The notes beneath the pieces were generated by a model. It did no database searches. It was given only the letters and a program-made list of their open reading frames with translations, and was not told the origin of the DNA. Below are positions 1 to 6,003 of a stretch of 7,731 nucleotides of DNA, piece by piece; the first letter of the stretch is position 1, and every line of letters starts with the position of its first letter. The position numbers and the translations under genes were made by a program. Source of the stretch: Chloroflexota bacterium (lineage in GTDB: Bacteria > Chloroflexota > Dehalococcoidia > JACQTR01); NCBI GenBank assembly GCA_016210705.1, contig JACQTR010000021.1:1-7731 (forward strand). The letters are read 5' to 3'.

Positions 1-7
1 GAGCCAT

Positions 8-1972
8 ATGGCAGACAAAAAGACTATCGATCCCGCGGCTGCGGAGATTTTAGACTACGCGGGAGCGAAAGGCATTGAGACAGCTTTCAGTCGTGTCGAC
101 GTCACCAAGCCTTGTCCCATCGGCAATGAGGGGAATTGCTGTTCCAATTGTTTCATGGGGCCCTGCCGTTTTGTAGGCAAGACCACCGCTGGTATTTGTG
201 GGGCCACCAAGGAGACCATTCAAGCCCGAAACTTGGCCCGATCCATAGCCGCTGGAGGTTCCGCCCACTCCGATCACGGCCGAGACATGGCTTTTATCCT
301 TCTGGCGGCGGCCAAAGGTGAGGCACCCAACTACGAAATTCGCGACGAGCGAAAGCTGAGAAATGTAGCCTACATGATGGGCATACCTACGACGGGGCGC
401 AGCAAGGAGGAGATCGCCATTGATGTGGCCACCGAGGCCATCAGCAATTTCAGTCGCCAGCATGGGGAGGTCACTTATCTTAAGCGAGCCCCACAAAAGC
501 GACAAGAGATTTGGCGAAAACTTGGCATCGCTCCACGCGGCGTCGATCGTGAGGTAGTGGAGACTTTTCATCGCACCGGGGAAGGCACTGACCAAGACCC
601 AGAGCATATTTTGATGCACGCTTTGCGGACGGCCTTGGCCGATGGTTGGGGAGGCTCCATGCTGGCTACCGACATTGGCGACATCCTTTTTGGCACTCCC
701 ACCCCCCTTCTCACCGAGGCCAATCTGGGGGTTTTGAGAGAGGATGAGGTGAATATTCTGGTACATGGCCATGAGCCCTCCCTTTCTGAGATGATTGTGC
801 AGGCGGCCAATTCTCCTGAGTCCCTGGAGTACGCCCGCTCGGTGGGGGCTAAGGGGATAAATATAGCTGGGATCTGTTGTACTGCCAACGAGGTTCTCAT
901 GCGCCAAGGCATACCCTCGGCAGGGAACATGCTGCATCAGGAGCTGGCCATTATTACTGGGGCTGTTGAAGCCCTGGTGGTGGATGTGCAGTGTGTGATG
1001 CAGGCCATAGTACCCCTATCCCAACAGTACCACACCAAGATCATTACCACCTCGGCCAAGGCCAAAATCTCTGGGGCCATCCATATGCAATTTCAGGAGG
1101 AGGATGCCTTAAGCATCGCCAAGCTTATCGTCAGAACGGCCATTGAAAATTTCCCTAACCGAGGTGAGGTCCATATCCCCGATGTCAAGAGCGAAGTCAT
1201 CGCTGGTTTCTCCCACGAATATATAAACTATATGCAGGGAGGTATGTATCGGGGCTCCTTCCGTCCTTTAAACGACAATATAATGAACGGCCGCATCCGC
1301 GGTGCCGCCGGGGTAGTAGGATGTAACAACCCTCGGGCGACTCAAGACGAGGGCATTGTATCCATAGTCAAAGAGCTTATACGTAACGATGTCTTGGTGG
1401 TAGCCACGGGCTGTGGGGCTATCGCCTGTGGCAAGTATGGCCTCCTCACTCCAGAGACCATGAATTATGCTGGAGCTGGTCTGCGCGAGGTCTGCCAGGC
1501 TGTGGGGATACCGCCAGTTCTCCACGTGGGCTCTTGTGTTGATAACTCGCGGATACTCACCATCCTTTCCCAAGCTGCCACTGAGGGCGGGTTAGGTGAA
1601 GACATTAGCGATCTGCCCGTGGTGGGTATATGTCCTGAGTGGATGCACGAAAAGGCTCTTTGTATCGGCGCCTATTTCGTGGCTTCAGGAGTTTACACCA
1701 TTTTTGGCATTAACTCTCCAGTAGGAGGGAGTGAGGAGATAACCCGCTTTATCGCCAAAGGATGGGAGGAGAAGGTGGGGGGGAAATTGGAGTTCGAGCC
1801 TGACTACAATAAAATTGTTGAAAAGGCTTTAGCCCATATCGACCAGAAGCGGCAGGCTCTTAAGCTGGAAGAGTATCGTCCTGGGCGCTATGCTAGGAGC
1901 GATGGTTATCTACCTGGCGAGGCTTTAAGGCCGGAGGTGTATGCTCAGGGTCTATATTCTTTGAAAGAATAG
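8..1972 (+). CDS. cooS: Anaerobic Ni-Fe carbon monoxide dehydrogenase, catalytic subunit
   Basis: This enzyme interconverts CO and CO2 in the cytoplasm and passes electrons to ferredoxin-type carriers. It is 654 aa, slightly longer than the usual 630-640. The N-terminal cysteines have the family spacing: C36 and C44 would hold the intersubunit D-cluster, and C45, C48, C53 and C64 the B-cluster. The C-cluster ligands are all visible: H255 in VHGHEP, C291 in GICCTANEVLMR, C329 in DVQC, C439 in GCNN, C469 in ATGCG and C510 in GSCVDNSR. K549 in MHEKA matches the catalytic lysine. The ATG at 8 fits the conserved start; its ribosome-binding site would lie at or before the window edge. Residues from about 622 form a tail beyond the usual family end, and residues 629-654 lie in DNA that also encodes the end of the convergent exporter gene. 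No acetyl-CoA synthase, cooC or cooF is visible, so monofunctional versus CODH/ACS use cannot be decided. The family assignment is very secure. Confidence 0.98.
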   Translation: MADKKTIDPAAAEILDYAGAKGIETAFSRVDVTKPCPIGNEGNCCSNCFMGPCRFVGKTTAGICGATKETIQARNLARSIAAGGSAHSDHGRDMAFILLAAAKGEAPNYEIRDERKLRNVAYMMGIPTTGRSKEEIAIDVATEAISNFSRQHGEVTYLKRAPQKRQEIWRKLGIAPRGVDREVVETFHRTGEGTDQDPEHILMHALRTALADGWGGSMLATDIGDILFGTPTPLLTEANLGVLREDEVNILVHGHEPSLSEMIVQAANSPESLEYARSVGAKGINIAGICCTANEVLMRQGIPSAGNMLHQELAIITGAVEALVVDVQCVMQAIVPLSQQYHTKIITTSAKAKISGAIHMQFQEEDALSIAKLIVRTAIENFPNRGEVHIPDVKSEVIAGFSHEYINYMQGGMYRGSFRPLNDNIMNGRIRGAAGVVGCNNPRATQDEGIVSIVKELIRNDVLVVATGCGAIACGKYGLLTPETMNYAGAGLREVCQAVGIPPVLHVGSCVDNSRILTILSQAATEGGLGEDISDLPVVGICPEWMHEKALCIGAYFVASGVYTIFGINSPVGGSEEITRFIAKGWEEKVGGKLEFEPDYNKIVEKALAHIDQKRQALKLEEYRPGRYARSDGYLPGEALRPEVYAQGLYSLKE

Positions 1973-3419
1973 CCCTTTTGCTTCTGCTTAAAGGAGATGT
2001 TGATCTTCCTCGGGCGAAGGATATTATTCCTGCTGCAAAAGCAAAGAAAAATCCGATTTGAAGGGCATCGTGAAAGCCTCTTACTATAGCGGCAGGTTGT
2101 CCCAGGCTTTCTCCTAGTAGAGGGGAGTCTCCCAAGCGGGCAGTGAACACCGCTCCGGCAATAGCTAAGCCGGTAGCCATACCCACCTGACGGGCGGTGG
2201 CGACCATAGCCGAGGCCGTACCCAAGCGCTCTTTAGGGGTAGCCCCCATTATTGAGCTGTTGTTGGGTGCCTCAAAAAGCCCCATTCCTATCCCCACTAC
2301 TCCCAAGTGCAATATCACATCCATTCCCGTTGAACTGGTATCCAGTCCTTGAAGTCGCAAAAGCCCCAGGCTGATGATGCCCAGGCCCGTGGTGCTGAGG
2401 ATACGCGATCCCAACCTATCGGAGAGCCAGCCGCTTAGTGGTGCCAGCACAAACATTAGAATGGGAACAGTGGTCATAAAAAGACCGGAGATGAATGATG
2501 AATAGTTCAGAACCAGCATAAGGTAAAATGGCGTGAGAAAAACAAGGGTTATCCAGGCAAAGAAGTTGAGCAGGGTGGCGGAAGTGGCCGCTGCAAAAAT
2601 GCGGGTGCGAAATAGAGACAAATCTACCACTGGGTAAGTTATTCTGGCCTCGGTATAGAAGAATAGGGCGAAAAAGACGGCGGCGGCTAGTAATAGTCCC
2701 ACGATAGGCGCAGAGCTCCATCCCCAGATCTGCCCTCGGTTTATGGCCGTTAAGAAACTAGAGAGGGTGCCAAAGAGGGCAAGAGCTCCCCAAATATCAA
2801 AGCGGGGTTTTGGTCCGTGGAAACCGTCAGGGCGCAGAATTTTTAGGGCCATGGCTGAGCCGATAAGGCCTACAGGTACGCGAACAAAGAATATAGACCG
2901 CCAGCCCAAGGTGTCCAGGAGGAAACCACCTAAAAGAGGGCCGGTAGCCAACCCGGCTCCTACTGTGGCTCCCAACAGTCCTAAGCTTTTGCCTCGCTCT
3001 TGCTCCGGGAAGGCGGCAGTGACAATAGCCGCGCCTGTTGCTATGACTATGGAGGCCCCGATAGCTTGAACCACCCTGTAGAGCACTAGCTGGGGGAGGT
3101 TTTGGGCTATAGAACACAAGGCTAAGCCTAAACTGAAGAGGAGGAAGCCCATGGAGTAAACCCGTTTTCGCCCCAGGGTATCTCCCAGCCGGCCAACGGT
3201 TAGCATAAGCCCGGTGCCTACCAAAAGATAAACCAGGGTTACCCAGAGCACGGAATCGGGGGTGGTATCAAAGACTTCGGATAGCACTGGTAAGGAGATA
3301 TTGACGATACTGGCGTCCATGGTGCCCATGAAGGTTCCTATAGCAGCCGTAGCTAAGACCAGCCATTTGTAGTTAGAGTCTAGTTTTATTCTTTCTTTCA
3401 GGGTGGCTGGCTCCATCAT
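1893..3419 (-). CDS. MFS exporter, DHA2 (EmrB/QacA-like) 14-TM family
   Basis: This is a membrane drug:proton antiporter-type exporter; the substrate is unknown. Landmarks, counted from the ATG at 3419: D35-ASIVNISLP in TM1 (family D1 motif), GRLGDTLGRKR at about 76-86 (motif A, cytoplasmic loop 2-3), and a GATVGAGLATGPLLGG stretch at about 150-165 (motif C, typical of antiporters). It has about 14 hydrophobic segments, ending near residue 470. The length of 508 aa fits the DHA2 subfamily. The open frame extends to an ATG at 3434, but the ATG at 3419 overlaps the lipM stop as ATGA, and a GAGG at 3425-3422 sits closest to correct spacing for the next ATG (3416). I therefore prefer 3419 or 3416. 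The last 26 residues (polar, PRQVDNHRS end) are antisense to the end of cooS. Pairing with lipM/gcvH is by position only; nothing in the protein suggests lipoate as substrate. Confidence 0.93.
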   Translation of the reverse strand: MMEPATLKERIKLDSNYKWLVLATAAIGTFMGTMDASIVNISLPVLSEVFDTTPDSVLWVTLVYLLVGTGLMLTVGRLGDTLGRKRVYSMGFLLFSLGLALCSIAQNLPQLVLYRVVQAIGASIVIATGAAIVTAAFPEQERGKSLGLLGATVGAGLATGPLLGGFLLDTLGWRSIFFVRVPVGLIGSAMALKILRPDGFHGPKPRFDIWGALALFGTLSSFLTAINRGQIWGWSSAPIVGLLLAAAVFFALFFYTEARITYPVVDLSLFRTRIFAAATSATLLNFFAWITLVFLTPFYLMLVLNYSSFISGLFMTTVPILMFVLAPLSGWLSDRLGSRILSTTGLGIISLGLLRLQGLDTSSTGMDVILHLGVVGIGMGLFEAPNNSSIMGATPKERLGTASAMVATARQVGMATGLAIAGAVFTARLGDSPLLGESLGQPAAIVRGFHDALQIGFFFAFAAGIISFARGRSTSPLSRSKRAILSKNIDPEHTPPALKPRQVDNHRS

Positions 3420-4222
3420 CGCCTCAGGTTCCATGCCTGACTATCGTATTTCTCTTCCATTAAGCGTTGTGCTAAGGCCATCTCCTCGGGCAGCACTACA
3501 CCCTCCTTGAAGATAGAACCCCAGGCATCCTGAAAACCTCGCTTAATCCCCTCTGTAGCCTCCTCCAAGCTTAACGGCCGTCCCAAAACCTCTCTTAGAG
3601 AGAGGGTCCTCTCTTCGAACCTTTTCGCGAAACTTGCGTTGGTGCCCCGCAGCAAGGTAGATAGCTTTGATCCATCTCTTCCTAGCAAGATGCTGCCGTG
3701 CTGAAGGAGAGCCCCGTCTCTACGTACCTGGGCGCTACCTACTAGCTTTCGGCCGGCCACCGTGAGCTCGTAGGCGGAGGTGGAATCAAAACAGGCGGCT
3801 GTTTTGCCCACCGCACCTCGCCGTGGCCCTTTAGCCTCAACCTCTACGCCCAAGCTCCTCAGTCCCAGGGCTATGGCCAGGCTAATTTTGCGGTATGTTT
3901 TTTGAATCCCTCCCTCTATTATGGGATCATTTTCCGAGGTGATGACGCTATAGGCAAGTTCTTCCTCATGGAGGACGGCCCGCCCCCCGGTAGGACGACG
4001 CACCAGGGTTATGCCTAACTTCTGGCAATGCCCCAAGTCAATATCTTTTTCCACGGACTGGAAGTATCCAATAGAGAGGCAGGGCTGGCTCCAGGCGTAA
4101 AGGCGCAGGGTGGGAGGGGACTTATCCTGGCTGCAAAGAAGCAGCATGGCTTCATCCAGGGCCATATTCCAGCAGCCATCAGCATAGCCGGTGTTGAGTA
4201 AACGCCATGGGGAGAGGGCCAA
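3416..4222 (-). CDS. lipM: Octanoyltransferase LipM (lipoate biosynthesis)
   Basis: The protein belongs to the BPL/LplA/LipB fold family. LipM transfers octanoyl from acyl carrier protein to the GcvH lysine, and LipA (not seen here) then inserts sulfur. The 268 aa match LipM, about 278 aa in Bacillus subtilis. Motifs: WNMALDEAML at 18-27, RRPTGGRAVLH at 75-85, the likely acyl-accepting Cys144 in AACFDSTSAYEL, and GRKLVGSAQVRR at 157-168 with Lys159, followed by QHGSILL. The cysteine and the absence of the extra C-terminal domain of E. coli-type LplA favour LipM over an ATP-dependent lipoate ligase, but the families are close and ligase activity is not excluded. The start is TTG at 4222, supported by AGAGGT five bases upstream. 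It follows gcvH by 30 bases and overlaps the exporter start. Gene order gcvH-lipM places the enzyme next to its expected substrate. Confidence 0.88.
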   Translation of the reverse strand: MALSPWRLLNTGYADGCWNMALDEAMLLLCSQDKSPPTLRLYAWSQPCLSIGYFQSVEKDIDLGHCQKLGITLVRRPTGGRAVLHEEELAYSVITSENDPIIEGGIQKTYRKISLAIALGLRSLGVEVEAKGPRRGAVGKTAACFDSTSAYELTVAGRKLVGSAQVRRDGALLQHGSILLGRDGSKLSTLLRGTNASFAKRFEERTLSLREVLGRPLSLEEATEGIKRGFQDAWGSIFKEGVVLPEEMALAQRLMEEKYDSQAWNLRR

Positions 4223-4227
4223 AAGAT

Positions 4228-4233
4228 ACCTCT
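4228..4233 (-). promoter_or_regulatory. Ribosome-binding site deciding the lipM TTG start
   Basis: AGAGGT reads on the minus strand, five bases before the TTG at 4222. No ATG or GTG near this point gives the conserved N-terminus PWRLLNTG, so the TTG is the best start. Confidence 0.6.
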
Positions 4234-4252
4234 AGGATAGGGCTATTTAGCT

Positions 4253-4633
4253 CTAGCCCTGGGCGATATAGGCCTCAAATTCCTCGGCGGTCATTAAGGC
4301 ATTTAGTTCTTGGGGGTCGGACAAACGGGCTTTGAAGAGCCAGCTCGCGCCATAAGGGTCCTGGTTTACTAACTCTGGAGCGTTGAGGACTTCTTCGTTG
4401 ACTGTCGTCACCTGGCCGCTTACAGGTGACATAATATCGGAGGTGGCCTTGTCCGATTCGACTGTACCGCAGGGCTGGAATTGAGCTACAGGGCGACCTA
4501 CCTCAGCTACCTCTAAAAAAAGTACTGAGCCCAGTTGTTCCTGGGCGTAATCGGTGATGCCTACGGTAGCCTCGTTGTTCTCTACTTTCACCCAGGTATG
4601 GCCCTTGGTATAGCGACACTCTTTGGGATTCAA
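4253..4633 (-). CDS. gcvH: Glycine cleavage system H protein (lipoyl carrier)
   Basis: GcvH is a small cytoplasmic lipoyl-bearing protein that shuttles the aminomethyl group between the P, T and L proteins; in LipM organisms it is also the first acceptor of octanoate. The 126 aa from the TTG at 4633 fit the family length of about 125-130. The fold is clear: YTKGHTWVKVE near the N-terminus, VGITDYAQEQLGSVLFLEV, then the lipoylation hairpin with Lys62 in ESDKATSDIMSPVSG, and a C-terminal EEFEAYIA helix. The open frame runs back to another TTG at 4651, but a perfect AAAGGAG lies six bases before the TTG at 4633 and inside that longer version, so 4633 is preferred. The residue before the lysine is Asp, whereas classical GcvH usually has Val (ESVKA). 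No gcvT or gcvP is in the window, so the H protein may serve a distant glycine cleavage system or act mainly as a lipoyl relay. Confidence 0.95.
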   Translation of the reverse strand: MNPKECRYTKGHTWVKVENNEATVGITDYAQEQLGSVLFLEVAEVGRPVAQFQPCGTVESDKATSDIMSPVSGQVTTVNEEVLNAPELVNQDPYGASWLFKARLSDPQELNALMTAEEFEAYIAQG

Positions 4634-4639
4634 CTTGAT

Positions 4640-4646
4640 CTCCTTT
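4640..4646 (-). promoter_or_regulatory. Strong Shine-Dalgarno deciding the gcvH start at 4633
   Basis: AAAGGAG on the minus strand lies six bases upstream of the TTG at 4633. It falls inside the longer reading that starts at 4651, which has no comparable site and would leave only about a 14-base leader after the predicted transcription start. Confidence 0.8.
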
Positions 4647-4671
4647 CGCAAGCCTTTGGCTGGTTCCGACC

Positions 4672-4700
4672 ATGATATAAGGAAAGCCCTTAGGTGTCAA
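4672..4700 (-). promoter_or_regulatory. Sigma-70-type promoter of the gcvH-lipM-exporter operon
   Basis: On the minus strand there is a perfect -35 TTGACA (4700-4695), a 17-base spacer and a -10 TATCAT (4677-4672). Transcription would begin near 4665, giving a leader of about 30 bases before the gcvH TTG. The leader is too short to hold a riboswitch, so any control of the operon would act on the DNA around or upstream of this promoter. Confidence 0.8.
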
Positions 4701-4884
4701 GGAAGGCCCGTTCCCTGAGCTAGTAGAAGGGACGGGCGTGCCATTCGGCTGAGATTTCAGCGAGTCCAATCGAGCCGCTCACGGCGAAGCCTTCGGCGGG
4801 TCAGGCTGTGCCTTTAATCAGCACCCTTGAGAAAGGGTTGAACAGCCCTGTTCCTGGGAGTAGAAAGCATAACTCCCCGCTCTA
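4701..4884. other. Structured non-coding intergenic region with several inverted repeats
   Basis: This stretch lies upstream of both divergent promoters and holds no credible gene on either strand. Visible dyads: GCCCG-T-TCCCT (4706-4716) with AGGGACGGGC (4728-4737), ten pairs with one bulge, directly behind the gcvH -35; GCTGA/TCAGC (4748-4752/4757-4761); GCCG/CGGC (4774-4777/4782-4785), competing with other pairings of the CGAAG..CTTCG segment; and a nested element in which CAGGCTGT (4802-4809) pairs with ACAGCCCTG (4842-4850, one bulge) around a perfect six-pair ACCCTT-GAGA-AAGGGT hairpin with a GNRA-type loop (4823-4838). None is followed by a T tract. It could be an unrecognised small RNA, a dispersed intergenic repeat, or binding sites for regulators. 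I match it to no RNA family. Confidence 0.5.
4823..4838. repeat. Perfect hairpin with GAGA (GNRA-type) tetraloop
   Basis: ACCCTT (4823-4828), GAGA (4829-4832), AAGGGT (4833-4838): six Watson-Crick pairs. The GNRA loop exists only if the plus strand is transcribed; the minus strand would give a TCTC loop. It is enclosed by the 4802-4809/4842-4850 pairing. No T run follows, so it is not an intrinsic terminator. Confidence 0.6.
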
Positions 4885-4932
4885 ATAGCCCAAATGGGCT
4901 ATGCTTGAAAGCTGGGCTATGACCCTATTGGG
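4885..4932. repeat. Paired CCC-N4-GGG dyads and a 9-bp direct repeat (candidate operator)
   Basis: A near-perfect palindrome ATAGCCCA-AA-TGGGCTAT spans 4885-4902. Its right arm TGGGCTATG (4895-4903) is repeated exactly at 4913-4921, 18 bases further on, so the left arm can pair with either copy. A second dyad, CCC-TATT-GGG, lies at 4923-4932, with its centre 34 bases from that of CCC-AAAT-GGG (4889-4898). The group ends four bases before the -35 of the kinase operon promoter, a typical place for a regulator to bind. Function is inferred from position and symmetry only. Confidence 0.5.
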
Positions 4933-4935
4933 GGA

Positions 4936-4964
4936 TTGCAAACTATTCAAGGTTGTTCTTTAAT
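4936..4964 (+). promoter_or_regulatory. Likely sigma-70-type promoter of the kinase/GGDEF operon
   Basis: The -35 TTGCAA (4936-4941) and -10 TTTAAT (4959-4964) are separated by exactly 17 bases, in an AT-rich patch that stands out from the GC-rich surroundings. Transcription would start near 4971, about 28 bases before the kinase start. Both boxes deviate from consensus at two positions, so it may need activation. Confidence 0.55.
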
Positions 4965-4987
4965 TTGTGTGCCTTGAGAGGCGCTGT

Positions 4988-4992
4988 GGTGA
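4988..4992 (+). promoter_or_regulatory. Ribosome-binding site for the TTG start of the sensor kinase
   Basis: GGTGA (within GTGGTGA) is complementary to the 5' part of the anti-Shine-Dalgarno and lies six bases before the TTG at 4999. The GTG codons inside it run quickly into a stop in another frame, and the next ATG would remove the first membrane segment, so the TTG is favoured. Confidence 0.5.
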
Positions 4993-4998
4993 AAAAAC

Positions 4999-6003
4999 TT
5001 GTATAAAGGCCTGAGAGCTGTACTTCTTCTGCGGTGGAGCCTGCCAATTGCTCTTGCCGTCTTGGGTATGGTTTTCCATTTTGTGGAGGAGTTCACCGGT
5101 CTATTACCCGAAGGCTTGATTCTTCCCCTTGACCTTTTCCTCTTTTCTTTTTTGGGTCCCCTTGCACTCTGGCTAGCCTTTGGCGCGACAGCCAGATACC
5201 TGACGCAAAGAGAAAAAGCTGAGGCTGAGCTTACTCAAACTAAAGGGGAGCTAGAGGCCAGGCTGGCCGAGGTTTCTCAGGCCAGGGAGGAGCTGACTCG
5301 CGCCGAGAAGCTGGCGGCGGTGGGGGAGCTGGCCTCTACCGTGGGCCACGAGCTACGCAATCCCCTGGCAGTGATGCGCAATGCCGCCTATTATCTTGGG
5401 CTCAGGCTTGGGAACGGCGACGAAAGGGTGAAGCGCCATTTAGAGATTTTGGATAAGGAGGTTACTAAGGCCAACAATATCATTAGCGACCTACTGGATT
5501 TCTCCCGTCCTAAAGCCCCTGTCTTTGCCAAGGTGGAGATAAACTCCTTGGTGGAGGAGGCCTTGTCTCGAGTGGAAATGGGGGAAAACATCGAGATGGT
5601 TAGGGAGTTGGGGGGAGGGCTGCCTCTTGTTGAGGCTGATGGGGAGCAGATAGGGCGGGTTTTCTTGAATTTCATCCTTAATGCCGTCCAGGCCATGCCT
5701 CAGGGGGGGAGGCTGGTCGTACGCACTCGGAATGAGGGGTGCTATTTAGTCGTGGAGATTGGTGACAGCGGCGTGGGCATCGCCGAGGAGAATCTGATCA
5801 AAATCTTCGAACCACTTTTCACCACCAAAGCTAAGGGCGCAGGCTTGGGTTTAACCTTGTGCCGCTCCATTGTTAACGCTCACCAGGGCACCATCGAGGT
5901 CAAAAGTCGGTTGGGGGAGGGAGCCACCTTCGTGGTAGGGCTTCCTCTGACTCGAGGGGAGTGTAGCCATGAACACCAAAGCCAGAATACTCGTGGTGGA
6001 TGA
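4999..6003 (+). CDS. Membrane sensor histidine kinase (two TM segments, HisKA-HATPase)
   Basis: This 334-aa kinase has two hydrophobic segments (about 7-27 and 38-64) with only a short loop between them, so no sizeable extracellular sensor domain. A charged heptad-like helix (about 68-105) leads into the phosphoacceptor helix with His117 in GHELRNPL. The ATP-binding domain is intact: N-box NFILNAVQAM (224-233), G1 DSGVG (256-260), F-box PLFTTK and G2 GAGLGL (280-285). It should autophosphorylate and pass phosphate to the receivers encoded downstream. With so small an input region it may sense the membrane state or a partner protein. The last 35 bases overlap the next gene, which indicates translational coupling. 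The start is TTG; see the site at 4988-4992. The stimulus cannot be named from the sequence. Confidence 0.93.
   Translation: MYKGLRAVLLLRWSLPIALAVLGMVFHFVEEFTGLLPEGLILPLDLFLFSFLGPLALWLAFGATARYLTQREKAEAELTQTKGELEARLAEVSQAREELTRAEKLAAVGELASTVGHELRNPLAVMRNAAYYLGLRLGNGDERVKRHLEILDKEVTKANNIISDLLDFSRPKAPVFAKVEINSLVEEALSRVEMGENIEMVRELGGGLPLVEADGEQIGRVFLNFILNAVQAMPQGGRLVVRTRNEGCYLVVEIGDSGVGIAEENLIKIFEPLFTTKAKGAGLGLTLCRSIVNAHQGTIEVKSRLGEGATFVVGLPLTRGECSHEHQSQNTRGG

Noticed and set aside
50..937. A 295-codon open frame on the minus strand inside cooS
   Set aside because: It is fully antisense to a highly conserved gene, its translation shows no domain or motif I recognise, and it has no convincing start region.
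1973..2045. Bidirectional terminator between cooS and the exporter gene (CTTTTGC and GCAAAAG arms)
   Set aside because: The arms are separated by more than 50 bases and lie in the exporter coding region; no compact GC-rich stem with a T tract is present.
2743..3069. A 108-codon plus-strand frame inside the exporter gene
   Set aside because: Its Lys/Arg/Pro/Ala-rich translation is typical of the antisense of a hydrophobic membrane protein, and no ribosome-binding site or motif supports it.
4640..4700. Glycine riboswitch in front of gcvH
   Set aside because: The predicted transcription start near 4665 leaves a leader of about 30 bases, too short for either aptamer, and no glycine-aptamer core is seen.
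4503..4769. An 88-codon minus-strand frame across the start of gcvH
   Set aside because: It overlaps gcvH in another frame, spans the gcvH promoter, and has a low-complexity, motif-free product.
4738..4838. TPP riboswitch: GTGCC followed by GGCTGAGA, and an ACCCTT further on, on the plus strand
   Set aside because: The second thiamine-pyrophosphate-binding half (GAACCTGATC and the following CCAG/AGGGA part) is absent, and ACCCTT is used in a simple hairpin. No thiamine gene follows.
4921..4942. Sigma-54 promoter before the kinase (GG-rich tract followed by TTGCA)
   Set aside because: The bases ten positions before the GC are TA, not GG, so the required GG-N10-GC spacing fails.
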